A stretch of 64,000 bases of DNA from an uncultured Paracoccaceae bacterium (GTDB lineage: Bacteria; Pseudomonadota; Alphaproteobacteria; Rhodobacterales; Rhodobacteraceae): NCBI GenBank assembly GCA_937872465.1, contig CALMSR010000071.1, positions 1 to 64,000 on the forward strand, read 5' to 3'. Below, in pieces: positions 20,126 through 28,189 of this stretch. Each line of letters begins with the position of its first letter. Position 1 is the first letter of the stretch. The translations under genes and the position numbers were made by a program. Below the pieces are notes generated by a model. It was given only the letters and a program-made list of their open reading frames with translations. It was not told the origin of the DNA and did not search any database.

Positions 20126-21574
20126 TCAGCCCGGCCCCGGATACCAGCAGCGCCGCATCACCCGATGGGCGTAGATCGTGTCGGTGACGAAGCCTTGCTC
20201 CGGCCGCCAGGAGGCCACGAGTTCCGGCGTCACCCCGCCGACCGGGCAATCCGGGCCTTCGGCGTCGCGCGAGACGAAGAGCACCGCGCCCGGCCCCGGC
20301 GGCAGGGCATGGGCGAGGGCGTAATGATGCGGCGGGAAGCCCGCCACCGGGGCGGCATGGATCGCGAGGCGCGAGTCGCGCAGGGTGTAGAAGAAATCCG
20401 CAAGCAGCGTCCGGCTGTCGCTGACCAGGGTGTCGAGCCCCTCGGCCTCGGCGATGGCGGCGGCCCGGCGGCTGACCGCGCCCTGGCCGACGTAGCGGGC
20501 GAGCATCAGGTTGCCGCCCGGCGCGTGCCAGCGCGCGGCCTGGGTCGCCGCGATGGGCAGGGCGAGGCTCGCCGCGAGATTGACCGCGAAGGAGAGCGCG
20601 AGCAGCCGCCGCCGCGGCGCGAGCACCGCGACCCCGAGCAGCACCGCGCCGAGATGGCCCGCCGCCGCCCAGTTCGCATTGGCGCCCGAGCGCAGGGCCT
20701 GGATCGAGACCAGCGCGAAGACCGGCAGCGACATGGCGGCGAGGAACCGGCCCGGCGGGATCGCGCGCAGCCGGCCGAGGCCGCCGAGATAGGCGGCGAA
20801 GAGCACCGGGCCGGCCACGGCGAACTGCCCGCCCCAGAAGGCGAGCAGCGCGCCGGGCCGCAGCCCGGCGTCGCGCCAGTCGGTATTGTCGGCGGTGTGC
20901 TGCAGCGTCGCGAAATCGTGGCTCGCGTTCCAGGCGAGGTTCGGCGCGACGATCGCCAGCGCCAGCGCCGCCGCGAGGCCCGCGTCGCGCCAGGCGATGC
21001 GCCGCTCCGGCAGCAGCGCCGCCGCCAGCGCCGCACAGAGCGGGAAATAGACCATGGCGTATTTGGCGAGCAGCCCGACCCCGATCGCGGCCCCCAGCGC
21101 CAGCGCCCAGGCGACCGAGCGCCGCTCGCCCAGCGCGACGAAGGCGAGCAGCGCCAGGGCGAAGCAGAAGAGCATGGGCGTGTCGGTGGAGACGAGCAGG
21201 CTGCCGACCGCCACCGCCGGCAGGGTCGCGAAACCCGCGCCGGCCAGCCCGCCGATCCGCCCGCCGAAGAGCCGCCGCCCGGCGAGCGCCAGCAGCACGG
21301 CGGTGCCGGCATGGATCAGCGGCAGTGGCAGGCGGATCCAGAAGCGGTCGTTCGAGCCGATCTCGGTGGCGGCGCGCAGGATCCAGCCGATCAGCGGCGG
21401 CTTGGAATAATAGCCCCAGGCGAGCTCCTGCCCCCAGAACCAATATTGCGCCTCGTCGACGAAGAGGTCGGTGGCATCGAAGGGCAGGAGCGCCACGCGC
21501 CAGAGCGTGACCGCGGCGATGGCGGCGAGGCCGAGCCGGAAGCCGCGCGCCTCAGAGGGCGCGCTTCTCGGCAT
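20126..21574 (-). CDS. ArnT-like glycosyltransferase, GT39/GT83 superfamily
   Basis: A 482-residue integral membrane protein with roughly ten to twelve helices and a C-terminal soluble part. The first extracytoplasmic loop holds the conserved acidic pair of PMT/ArnT enzymes in LFVDEAQYWFWG (D39, E40) and YYSKPPLIGW. Such enzymes move a sugar from a polyprenyl-phosphate donor to a lipid or protein outside the membrane. Its start overlaps the LAB_N gene by 23 bases, and a GT2 enzyme able to make the lipid donor lies one gene further upstream. The acceptor is unknown; lipid A or a glycoprotein are the obvious possibilities. Confidence 0.85.
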   Translation of the reverse strand: MPRSAPSEARGFRLGLAAIAAVTLWRVALLPFDATDLFVDEAQYWFWGQELAWGYYSKPPLIGWILRAATEIGSNDRFWIRLPLPLIHAGTAVLLALAGRRLFGGRIGGLAGAGFATLPAVAVGSLLVSTDTPMLFCFALALLAFVALGERRSVAWALALGAAIGVGLLAKYAMVYFPLCAALAAALLPERRIAWRDAGLAAALALAIVAPNLAWNASHDFATLQHTADNTDWRDAGLRPGALLAFWGGQFAVAGPVLFAAYLGGLGRLRAIPPGRFLAAMSLPVFALVSIQALRSGANANWAAAGHLGAVLLGVAVLAPRRRLLALSFAVNLAASLALPIAATQAARWHAPGGNLMLARYVGQGAVSRRAAAIAEAEGLDTLVSDSRTLLADFFYTLRDSRLAIHAAPVAGFPPHHYALAHALPPGPGAVLFVSRDAEGPDCPVGGVTPELVASWRPEQGFVTDTIYAHRVMRRCWYPGPG

Positions 21575-21854
21575 GGATCAGCCAGAGGTTGCGCGAATAG
21601 ATGACGAGCCCGGTCGCCTGCCCGAGGATGAAGACCGGATCGCGGCGGTAGATCGCATAGGTGAGCAGGATCGCGCCGCCGGCGAGCGAGAAATACCAGA
21701 AGGCCACCGGCATCACCGACCGGCGGGCCCGTTCCGAGGAGATCCACTGGATCAGGAAGCGCATCGAGAACATCAGCTGCCCGGCGAGGCCGACGACCAC
21801 CCACCAGAACTCGCCCCAATGGTCGACGCGGAAGAACTCGAAGAGCGTTTCCAA
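21552..21854 (-). CDS. Small LAB_N-domain membrane protein
   Basis: The 100-residue protein matches the short stand-alone form of the LAB_N domain, which is also found at the N-terminus of some lipid-A-disaccharide synthases. Three hydrophobic helices are visible (about 16-32, 48-66, 71-90), with the typical FWWVVVGLAGQLMFSMRFLIQW and VPVAFWYFSLAG-like segments. It starts one base after the GT2 gene and overlaps the GT39 gene. Its molecular role is not established; in this trio it may be a flippase-like partner for the lipid-linked sugar. Confidence 0.85.
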   Translation of the reverse strand: METLFEFFRVDHWGEFWWVVVGLAGQLMFSMRFLIQWISSERARRSVMPVAFWYFSLAGGAILLTYAIYRRDPVFILGQATGLVIYSRNLWLIHAEKRAL

Positions 21855-21855
21855 G

Positions 21856-22617
21856 TCAGGCCCCCGTCAGTTCGGTGCCGCGGGCCTTCTTGCGCCGACG
21901 GATCAGCCAGCTCACGCCGACCAGGTCGTAGGCGCCCACCACCGCGCGGCTGAGATTGGCATAGTTCGACTTGCCGGCATGGCGCTCGGCATGGGCGACG
22001 TCCTGATGCAGCGTGCGCCAGCCGTCGCGCGCCACCAGCGCCGGCAGGTAGCGGTGCATGTGGTCGAAATAGGGCAGCGCCAGGAAGACGTCGCGCCGGA
22101 TCAGCTTCAGCCCGCAGCCGGTGTCGCGGGTGCCGTCCTTCAGGAGCCGCGAGCGGATGCCGTTCGCCGCCCTGGAGGCCCAGCGCTTGGAGAGCGTGTC
22201 GCGCCGCCCGATCCGCTGGCCGGCGATCAGCGCCACGCCCTCGGGGAAGTCCCGCCCCTCGAGCCGGGCGAGCAGCCTGGGGATCTCGGCGGGCGGGTTC
22301 TGGCCGTCGCCGTCGAGCGTGCAGATCACCGCGCCGCGCGCCGCGAGCACGCCGCTGTGGATCGCCGCCGACTGGCCGCCGCTGCGTTCGTGCGCGACCA
22401 CCCGCAGGAAGGGAAAGCGCGCGACGAGCGCCGCCGCCTTGGCCGCGGTGCCGTCGGTCGAGCCGTCGTCCACGTAGATCGCCTCGAAGGGGCCGGCTCC
22501 GGCGCAGGCCGCGGCGATGCCTTCGGTGACCAGTTCGAGGTTTTCGGCCTCGTTCTTCATCGGCACGACGATCGAGAGCCAGGGGCGTTCGGGGGATCGA
22601 TCCAGCTGCGGCGGCAT
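21856..22617 (-). CDS. Glycosyltransferase family 2, polyprenyl-phosphate sugar synthase type
   Basis: The 253-residue protein resembles DPM1/ArnC-type GT2 enzymes that load a sugar onto polyprenyl phosphate at the cytoplasmic face. It has VPMKNEAENLELV at the start of the fold, YVDDGSTDGT, LDGDGQNPP (metal-binding DxD-like region) and a basic C-terminal tail RRRKKARG. The ATG at 22617 was chosen because the fold begins fourteen residues later; nineteen upstream codons are arginine-rich noise. It is the first gene of a three-gene unit with LAB_N and the ArnT-like enzyme, directly downstream of tRNA-Pro. Confidence 0.87.
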   Translation of the reverse strand: MPPQLDRSPERPWLSIVVPMKNEAENLELVTEGIAAACAGAGPFEAIYVDDGSTDGTAAKAAALVARFPFLRVVAHERSGGQSAAIHSGVLAARGAVICTLDGDGQNPPAEIPRLLARLEGRDFPEGVALIAGQRIGRRDTLSKRWASRAANGIRSRLLKDGTRDTGCGLKLIRRDVFLALPYFDHMHRYLPALVARDGWRTLHQDVAHAERHAGKSNYANLSRAVVGAYDLVGVSWLIRRRKKARGTELTGA

Positions 22618-22685
22618 GGCCCGGACTCTCCCTGCACCTCTCCGGCGGACGCGGCGACCGCGCGCAGGGCCCATGCCGCGAAGAC

Positions 22686-22762
22686 TGGTCGGAGTGAGAG
22701 GATTCGAACCTCCGACCCCCTGCTCCCGAAGCAGGTGCGCTACCAGGCTGCGCTACACTCCG
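22686..22762 (-). tRNA. tRNA-Pro (anticodon CGG)
   Basis: A 77-base cloverleaf on the minus strand. The acceptor stem pairs CGGAGTG with CACTCCG, followed by A and an encoded CCA. The anticodon arm is CCTGC-TTCGGGA-GCAGG, giving anticodon CGG for proline codon CCG, a frequent codon in this DNA. The T arm contains the usual GGTTCGAATCC. It separates the glycosyl cassette from the orphan genes. Confidence 0.97.
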
Positions 22763-22797
22763 ACACCGGGGGTGGTTACGCCGAAGGCAGCCGTGAT

Positions 22798-23553
22798 TCA
22801 AGCCGCTTGTTGTCGGTCCGTATCCGGCTGGCAGAGCGCCGTAAATCGCAACTGGCGAACCGGCGGGAGAGCTCGGAATCGGCCCAAAGCGTCCGCCTTC
22901 AGCGGAAAGCGACAAATTGCCACCAACTCCTGCGCATCGCGGCCGGCGAGATCGATGAAGATGAGGGCTTCGATCAGGGCGCCAACGGGCGGGTCGGTCG
23001 GGTCGGCCAACCAGGACCGAACAGGGCCCCACGGCAGCGCCTCGAGTTCCGGTCCCTGTTGCTCGATCCAGACCTCGTGCCGAGTGGTGCGAGACGGCGA
23101 TAGCTCGACAGTGTACCAGTTCCGGCGAATATTGGTTTCAGCCGCGCCATGGATCTCGTGCGCGACCTCCCAGGTCCGGGTGAACGCCACTGGGTCCGCA
23201 ACGATCGCGAGGGACAATTCGGCAGAGAAGCCGGTAACGGTGCGGCGAATTCTGTCGTGGTTGGTGACTTCGGCAGTGAACGACAATGCCACGGGGGCTG
23301 CGTCGCAGTTCTCGATGAAGGTCTCCCTGTCGCCATCGCTGAAACGGGCAAACTGTTCGGGATCCTGAAAGCGATAAAAGCATCGCAGGGTCATCGACTC
23401 GACTTCGACCGTTACATCGGGCGCTGTGAGGGAATCGTAGATCTCCCCGCTGAACGCGTAGAAGCCGAAGATGACTGCGGGAAGGCCAATCATGGCAGCC
23501 AACCCTCCCGCCACCTCGCCTGCCGACTTGGCCGCGCGAAACACCTTTAACAT
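22798..23553 (-). CDS. Hypothetical membrane-anchored protein
   Basis: Not recognised. The 251-residue protein has one N-terminal hydrophobic helix (about 18-36, LAAMIGLPAVIFGFYAF) after a short basic segment, so it is probably anchored with the rest outside the cytoplasm. The remainder is acidic and mixed alpha/beta in appearance, with the two cysteines C58 and C82 spaced as a possible disulfide. Base composition is visibly lower in GC than the neighbours, which with the adjacent tRNA gene suggests acquired DNA. It starts six bases after the stop of the lipoprotein gene, so the two are probably cotranscribed. Confidence 0.7.
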   Translation of the reverse strand: MLKVFRAAKSAGEVAGGLAAMIGLPAVIFGFYAFSGEIYDSLTAPDVTVEVESMTLRCFYRFQDPEQFARFSDGDRETFIENCDAAPVALSFTAEVTNHDRIRRTVTGFSAELSLAIVADPVAFTRTWEVAHEIHGAAETNIRRNWYTVELSPSRTTRHEVWIEQQGPELEALPWGPVRSWLADPTDPPVGALIEALIFIDLAGRDAQELVAICRFPLKADALGRFRALPPVRQLRFTALCQPDTDRQQAA

Positions 23554-23559
23554 GCCACC

Positions 23560-24189
23560 TCACCGCCGGAGCTGTTCAATCCCCCTGATGTTGCCGGGGG
23601 TGCGACCATCACGAATCTGCACGTCGATGTTCGGAACCTGACCGCCGACGATCCCACGAGGCGTGAGGTCCCTCGGCATCGTCGGCTCACAGTCGCATAC
23701 CGGGCCGAGACCTGCACCTCGCCCGCCGGAGTCAACGGTCACCGGAGCGGTGTTCGTCAGCATCTCGCTGCGATCAACCTCGTCGCTGTTATTGCCACCG
23801 GCACCTTTCGTGCTGCCATCACCCGACACGCTGCTTTGTCGCGTGCCAGGCTGGGTCGTCGCCTGGCTGGTCGAGGTCTGTTTGGCCGTTCGACTGGACG
23901 TAGCGGTCGCGGATTGCGCGCGTGGGCCAGTTGCGGTGGCGGCGCCGGCAATCGATCGCGCTTGCCTTGGCGCCTCGGAAGTACTCTCCCCAGCATCAGG
24001 GCGGAATTGGGTTCCGGAGGTCGCGACGGTTGCCGCCGGGAAGCCGGACGACGTCCCCGACGCCGGCGCGAATCCGCCCGACTGCGGCATAGCCGGGCCG
24101 TCTCCAGCCTGGGACGATGCAATTGGTCGCTGCTCACATGCCACAAGCAACAAGAGAGCTGCTGCAAGGGCGCCGGTTTGAATACGCAT
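23560..24189 (-). CDS. Hypothetical lipoprotein, Ser/Thr-rich
   Basis: Not recognised. The 209-residue protein begins with a lipoprotein signal peptide, MRIQTGALAAALLLLVACEQ, with lipobox LVAC (C18). Residues about 25-140 are low-complexity and rich in Ser, Thr, Gly, Ala and Gln, a likely flexible stalk. The C-terminal 65 residues contain CDCEP and a more ordered stretch. Codon choice and GC are lower than in the surroundings. It precedes the anchored hypothetical protein by six bases; together they may form a small envelope module of unknown role. Confidence 0.7.
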   Translation of the reverse strand: MRIQTGALAAALLLLVACEQRPIASSQAGDGPAMPQSGGFAPASGTSSGFPAATVATSGTQFRPDAGESTSEAPRQARSIAGAATATGPRAQSATATSSRTAKQTSTSQATTQPGTRQSSVSGDGSTKGAGGNNSDEVDRSEMLTNTAPVTVDSGGRGAGLGPVCDCEPTMPRDLTPRGIVGGQVPNIDVQIRDGRTPGNIRGIEQLRR

Positions 24190-24358
24190 CAGGAGTGTCC
24201 TTCAAATTGTGCTCGGTAAAATAGGATAATCGTATCACGCTTGGCTCGAATAATCCACCAATGCCGTTCCCGGGCTCGAATCGGCGGCAACCGCCAGCGT
24301 CTTCTCAACCGCGCAATCGTGACCACCGAACCAGGCGGTTTCCGTTAGGGTCTCGGCC

Positions 24359-24709
24359 ATGCGCCACCTGCTCGCCGTCGCCGCGCTCCTGCCCGCCGTC
24401 GCCATGGCCGGCGAGCCGCGCGTCACCGCCGCCACCGCGACGCGGGAGGGGGCCACATGGCGCTTCGAGGTCACCGTCGCCCATGCCGATACCGGCTGGG
24501 AGCATTACGTAGACGGCTGGGAGATCGCCGCGCCCGACGGCAGCCGGCTCGGCTATCGCGCGCTGCTGCACCCGCATGTCACCGAGCAGCCCTTCACCCG
24601 CGCGCTCGGCGGCGTGGCGGTGCCGCCGGAGCTCGGCCGCGTCGCCATCCGCGCCCATGACAGCCTGCGCGGCTGGGGCGAGCCCTATCTGCTGGAGCTC
24701 GGGAACTAG
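24359..24709 (+). CDS. Small exported protein of unknown function
   Basis: A 116-residue protein with a clear Sec signal peptide (MRHLLAVAALLPAVAMA, cleavage after residue 17) and a compact beta-rich body with GWEHYVDGWEI in the middle. I do not recognise a named family. No lipobox or cysteine is seen, so it should be soluble in the periplasm. Its stop overlaps the stop of the convergent EamA transporter by four bases. GC returns to the local norm here, so it lies outside the lower-GC patch. Confidence 0.75.
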   Translation: MRHLLAVAALLPAVAMAGEPRVTAATATREGATWRFEVTVAHADTGWEHYVDGWEIAAPDGSRLGYRALLHPHVTEQPFTRALGGVAVPPELGRVAIRAHDSLRGWGEPYLLELGN

Positions 24710-25701
24710 GTGGTCGGGGCCCTGTCGGCCGCGGTCCTGTTCCGGCGCCAGATCCGCCGCAGCGCGCCGATGCGCGGCACCGTGCCGAGCAGGTAGCGCG
24801 TCTGGGTGCGCAAGACGGGCGTGGTGCGCGAGGCGGTCGAGCCACCCTCGCGGAAGACGACGTAGAGGCCGCTCGCGATGATGATCCCGGCGCCGATGGC
24901 GGTGTTGCGCGCCGGCGTCTCGCCGAAGAAGAACGCGCCATAGGCCACGGCCCAGAGGATCTGGGAATATTGCATCGGCGCCACCACCACCGCCGGCGCC
25001 GTGCGATAGGCGGCGATGTGGAAGAGCGCCCCCAGGAAGCCGAGCACGGCAATGGCCGCGAAGCCGCCCAGATGCAGCCCCGAGACCGGCTCGTAGACGA
25101 AGGGCATGGCGCAGCCCATGACCACGAAATTCGCCATCATCGGATAGAGCAGCAGCACCGCCGAGCGCTCGTCGCGGCCGATCTTGCGCATGATCACCGC
25201 CGCGACCGCCGAGCAGATCGCCGCGGTCAGCGCCGCGAGATGGCCGAGCTCGAATTGCGTCGCCCCCGGGCGCAGCACCACGATGACGCCGATCAGCCCC
25301 ACCCCGACCGCGAGCGAGCGCCGCCAGCCGACGCGCTCGCCGAGGATCGGCACCGCCAGGATGGTGATCAGGAGCGGCGAGGCGAAGATGATCGCATAGA
25401 CCTCCGCCAGCGGCAGCGACGAGAAGGCGTAGAAGGCCGAGGCCGCGGTCGCCACCGCCGCGAAGGTGCGCAGCGCCGTCCACCAGGGGTGACGCGGCCG
25501 CAGGTTGCCCGGCTCGGGGTCATGCATCAGCATGAAGGTGACCACCGGAAAGCCGAAGAGCGTCGAGAAGAAGATGATCTGGAAGGGCGAGAAGCTCGCG
25601 CCGAGGAATTTGATGACGACGTCGTGGGTCGCGTAGATCCCGAAGGCGGTCAGCGCCAGCGCCGCGCCGCGGAGGGTCGGGGACCTTGCGGCTTCGGTCA
25701 T
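24706..25701 (-). CDS. DMT superfamily transporter, EamA family
   Basis: The 331-residue inner-membrane protein has ten predicted helices arranged as two EamA repeats (about 10-140 and 155-285), followed by a basic C-terminal tail of about 40 residues. Proteins of this kind export or import small metabolites; the substrate is not predictable. It begins 13 bases after leuB on the same strand, so it may be read through from leuB, although no functional link to leucine synthesis is known to me. Confidence 0.85.
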   Translation of the reverse strand: MTEAARSPTLRGAALALTAFGIYATHDVVIKFLGASFSPFQIIFFSTLFGFPVVTFMLMHDPEPGNLRPRHPWWTALRTFAAVATAASAFYAFSSLPLAEVYAIIFASPLLITILAVPILGERVGWRRSLAVGVGLIGVIVVLRPGATQFELGHLAALTAAICSAVAAVIMRKIGRDERSAVLLLYPMMANFVVMGCAMPFVYEPVSGLHLGGFAAIAVLGFLGALFHIAAYRTAPAVVVAPMQYSQILWAVAYGAFFFGETPARNTAIGAGIIIASGLYVVFREGGSTASRTTPVLRTQTRYLLGTVPRIGALRRIWRRNRTAADRAPTT

Positions 25702-25714
25702 GCTCGCTTCCCTT

Positions 25715-26821
25715 TCAGAGGCTTTCGTCCAGCGCCGCGAGGATCGCGTCGCCCATCGCCCGTGTCGAGACCGGCTTCCCGCCCTCGGGGCCGAGCAGGT
25801 CGGCGGTGCGCAGCCCGTCGGCCAGCACGCGCTCCACCGAGGCCTCGAGCCGCGCCGCCTCCTCGCCCGCGTCGAAGGAATAGCGCAGCGCCATGGCGAA
25901 GGAGAGGATGCAGGCGATCGGATTGGCCTTTCCCTCTCCGGCGATGTCCGGGGCCGAGCCGTGCACCGGCTCGTAGAGCGCCTTGGGCCGGCCGTTCGCC
26001 ATGGGCGCGCCGAGCGAGGCCGAGGGCAGCATGCCGAGGCTTCCGGTCAGCATGGCGGCGGCATCGGAGAGAAGGTCGCCGAAGAGATTGTCGGTGACGA
26101 TCACGTCGAACTGCTTCGGCCAGCGGCAGAGCTGCATCGCGCCGGCATCGGCATACATGTGGGAGAGCGCCACGTCGGGAAATTCCGCGGCATGGACCTC
26201 GGTCACCACCTGGCGCCAGAGCACGCCCGATTCCATGACATTGGCCTTCTCCATCGAGCAGACCTTGTTCGAGCGCTTCCGCGCCAGCTCGAAGGCGACG
26301 CGGGCGACGCGGGCGATCTCGCCTTCGGTGTAGCGCTGGGTGTTGATCCCGACCCGTTCGTTGCCCTCGGTGACGATGCCGCGCGGCTCGCCGAAATAGA
26401 TGCCGCTCGTCAGCTCGCGCACGATGACGATGTCGAGCCCGGCGACCACCTCGCGCTTCAGCGAGGAGAAATCCGCCAGCGCGTCGAAGCATTGCGCGGG
26501 CCGGAGGTTGGCGTAGAGGTCCATTTCCTTGCGCAGCCGAAGGAGCCCGCGCTCGGGCTTCAGCGAGAAATCGAGGGCATCGTATTTCGGCCCGCCCACC
26601 GCGCCGAGCAGCACGGCGTCCGCCGCCTGGGCGCGCGCCATGGTGGCGTCGGTCAGGGGGATCCCGTGGGCGTCATAGGCGCAGCCGCCGACCAGATCCT
26701 CCTCGACCGCGAAGCGCAGGCCGCGCCTGGCGCCGTACCAGTCGATGACCCTGCGCACCTCCGCCATGACCTCCGGGCCGATGCCGTCGCCGGGAAGGAT
26801 CAGGAGCGTCGGGTCGGCCAT
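25715..26821 (-). CDS. leuB: 3-isopropylmalate dehydrogenase
   Basis: Oxidatively decarboxylates 3-isopropylmalate to 2-oxoisocaproate in leucine synthesis. The 368-residue protein starts MADPTLLILPGDGIGPEV and has the family signature NLFGDLLSDAAAMLTGSLGMLPSASLG near residues 245-271, with the substrate arginines in the ELTSGIYFGEPRG region. It lies on the same strand as leuD (29.2 kb) and leuC (32.5 kb) but is separated from them by unrelated genes. Only 54 bases upstream is the truncated LysR remnant. Confidence 0.97.
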   Translation of the reverse strand: MADPTLLILPGDGIGPEVMAEVRRVIDWYGARRGLRFAVEEDLVGGCAYDAHGIPLTDATMARAQAADAVLLGAVGGPKYDALDFSLKPERGLLRLRKEMDLYANLRPAQCFDALADFSSLKREVVAGLDIVIVRELTSGIYFGEPRGIVTEGNERVGINTQRYTEGEIARVARVAFELARKRSNKVCSMEKANVMESGVLWRQVVTEVHAAEFPDVALSHMYADAGAMQLCRWPKQFDVIVTDNLFGDLLSDAAAMLTGSLGMLPSASLGAPMANGRPKALYEPVHGSAPDIAGEGKANPIACILSFAMALRYSFDAGEEAARLEASVERVLADGLRTADLLGPEGGKPVSTRAMGDAILAALDESL

Positions 26822-26875
26822 GGATCTGTCCTCGCAAGGGTGCGGGGTTTCCGCTACCCCCCGCCCGTCCCGGGG

Positions 26876-27052
26876 TCAAGGCGAGGCGAGCGCTTCGAGC
26901 GCCGCCGCGAGCCGCCCCAGCGTCGGCTGGCTCGATCCCAGCGCGCGGGCCGCCGCGGAGAGCGAGCCGGTTTCGGCGACCGCGAGGAAGGAGCGGACCA
27001 GCGACCAGTCGAGTCCCTTGCCATCCTTCATGAATGAATGAATGAATTTCAT
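26876..27052 (-). pseudogene. Truncated LysR-family regulator (N-terminal HTH only)
   Basis: Fifty-eight codons encode a clear LysR helix-turn-helix, LDWSLVRSFLAVAETGSLSAAARALGSSQPTLGR in outline (residues 14-47), then stop after EALASP. A full LysR protein has about 300 residues and needs the effector domain, so this is a remnant. The start region holds four tandem TTCA units (minus strand) right after the first ATG; a second ATG follows the repeat and gives a 51-residue form. Divergent from the epimerase gene at 27134, which it may once have controlled. leuB begins 54 bases downstream, so a deletion probably joined the two. Confidence 0.75.
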
Positions 27053-27133
27053 ATCGCCGGATCTCGGCGGTTTCCATCCGCATTCGAATCGATAGATCTG
27101 TCGGCGACCGCAGCCTTTCGAGAGGAGACCGTC

Positions 27134-28189
27134 ATGTCCCGATCCGTCCTGGTCCTCGGCGCGCGGGGCCGGTTCGGCCGCGCCTCGGCCCATGCCTTCC
27201 GCGATGCCGGCTGGGAAGTGCATGCGCTGTCCCGCGGCGCCGCGCCCGGCATCCCCGGCACCACCGGGCACAGGGGCGACCTGCGCGACGCGGGCGCGCT
27301 CGCCCGCCTGGCCGAGGGGCGCGAGTTGATCGTGCATGCCGCGAACGTGCCCTATCCGGACTGGGCGAAGGAATTGCCCGCCCTGACCCGCGCGGTTCTG
27401 GCCGCGGCGGAAGCGAGCGGCGCGACCGTGCTGATCCCCGGCAATGTCTATGTCTTCGGCAGGGCGATGCCGGAGCTGCTGGGTCCCGGCACGCCGCACC
27501 GCCCGGACACGCGCAAGGGGCGGCTGCGCGCCGAGATGGAGGCGGCCTTCCGCGCGGCCTCGGCCCGCGGCGTCCGCACCATCGTGCTGCGCGCCGGCGA
27601 TTTCCTCGAGGCGGAGGCCAGCGGCAACTGGTTCGACGCGGTGCTCGCGAAATCGCTCGCCGCGGGGCGGCTGATCTATCCGGGGCGGCGGGACGCGGTG
27701 CATGCCTGGGCCTGGCTGCCCGACGCCGCCCGCGCCGCGGTGGGGCTCGCCGAGATCCGCGAGGACCTGCCGGCCTTCGCCGACGTGCCCTTCGCGGGCC
27801 TCTCGCTGACCGGGGAGGAGCTGCGCGCCGGCCTCGCGCAGGCGATGGGGCGCGGCGTCACCCTCCGCGGCTTCCCATGGGCGCTCCTGCGCCTCGGCGC
27901 GCCCTTCAACCCGATGTGGCGCGAACTGCTGGAGATGCGCTATCTCTGGGACCTGCCGCATCGGCTCGACCCGGAACCGCTCGCCCGGCTGCTGCCCGAT
28001 TACCGGCCGAGCGCGGCGGAGGCGGTCTTCGCCGCGCTGGTCGCGGGCTCGGCTTCCGGCAGCACGACATCGGCCCAGACCAGCCGGTGGGAGGGCCCGG
28101 TGGCCACCGCTCCGGCGAGCGCCGCCTCCGGCGCCGGCCAGAACACGCCCGCGCCGACGAGTTCCAGCGCCGCATCGGGCAGGACGTAA
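27134..28189 (+). CDS. NAD(P)-dependent epimerase/reductase-like protein
   Basis: A Rossmann-fold protein of the extended/atypical short-chain dehydrogenase group; 351 residues. The nucleotide loop is VLGARGRFGRA (6-16), close to GxxGxxG. A clear Tyr-x-x-x-Lys pair is not seen; the region reads NVYVFGRAMPELL, so a catalytic role is uncertain. The last 45 or so codons (after about 28050) look unlike the family and lie antisense to the conserved end of the nuclease-like gene. Family C-termini normally end near the PSAAEAVFAALV segment, so the original stop may have been lost. Divergent from the LysR remnant. Confidence 0.75.
   Translation: MSRSVLVLGARGRFGRASAHAFRDAGWEVHALSRGAAPGIPGTTGHRGDLRDAGALARLAEGRELIVHAANVPYPDWAKELPALTRAVLAAAEASGATVLIPGNVYVFGRAMPELLGPGTPHRPDTRKGRLRAEMEAAFRAASARGVRTIVLRAGDFLEAEASGNWFDAVLAKSLAAGRLIYPGRRDAVHAWAWLPDAARAAVGLAEIREDLPAFADVPFAGLSLTGEELRAGLAQAMGRGVTLRGFPWALLRLGAPFNPMWRELLEMRYLWDLPHRLDPEPLARLLPDYRPSAAEAVFAALVAGSASGSTTSAQTSRWEGPVATAPASAASGAGQNTPAPTSSSAASGRT

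Noticed and set aside
18675..21443. 922-codon minus-strand frame across the MFS and GT39 genes
   Set aside because: Frame-shifted shadow of two well-supported genes; arginine-rich with no domain signal.
22686..24189. Genomic island integrated at tRNA-Pro
   Set aside because: Low-GC genes lie on the 5-prime side of the tRNA, no integrase is present and no duplicated tRNA 3-prime end was found, so only lower-GC orphan genes are claimed.
24235..24474. 79-codon minus-strand frame overlapping the start of the small exported protein
   Set aside because: Half of it is antisense to a gene with a clear signal peptide; no ribosome site or motif.
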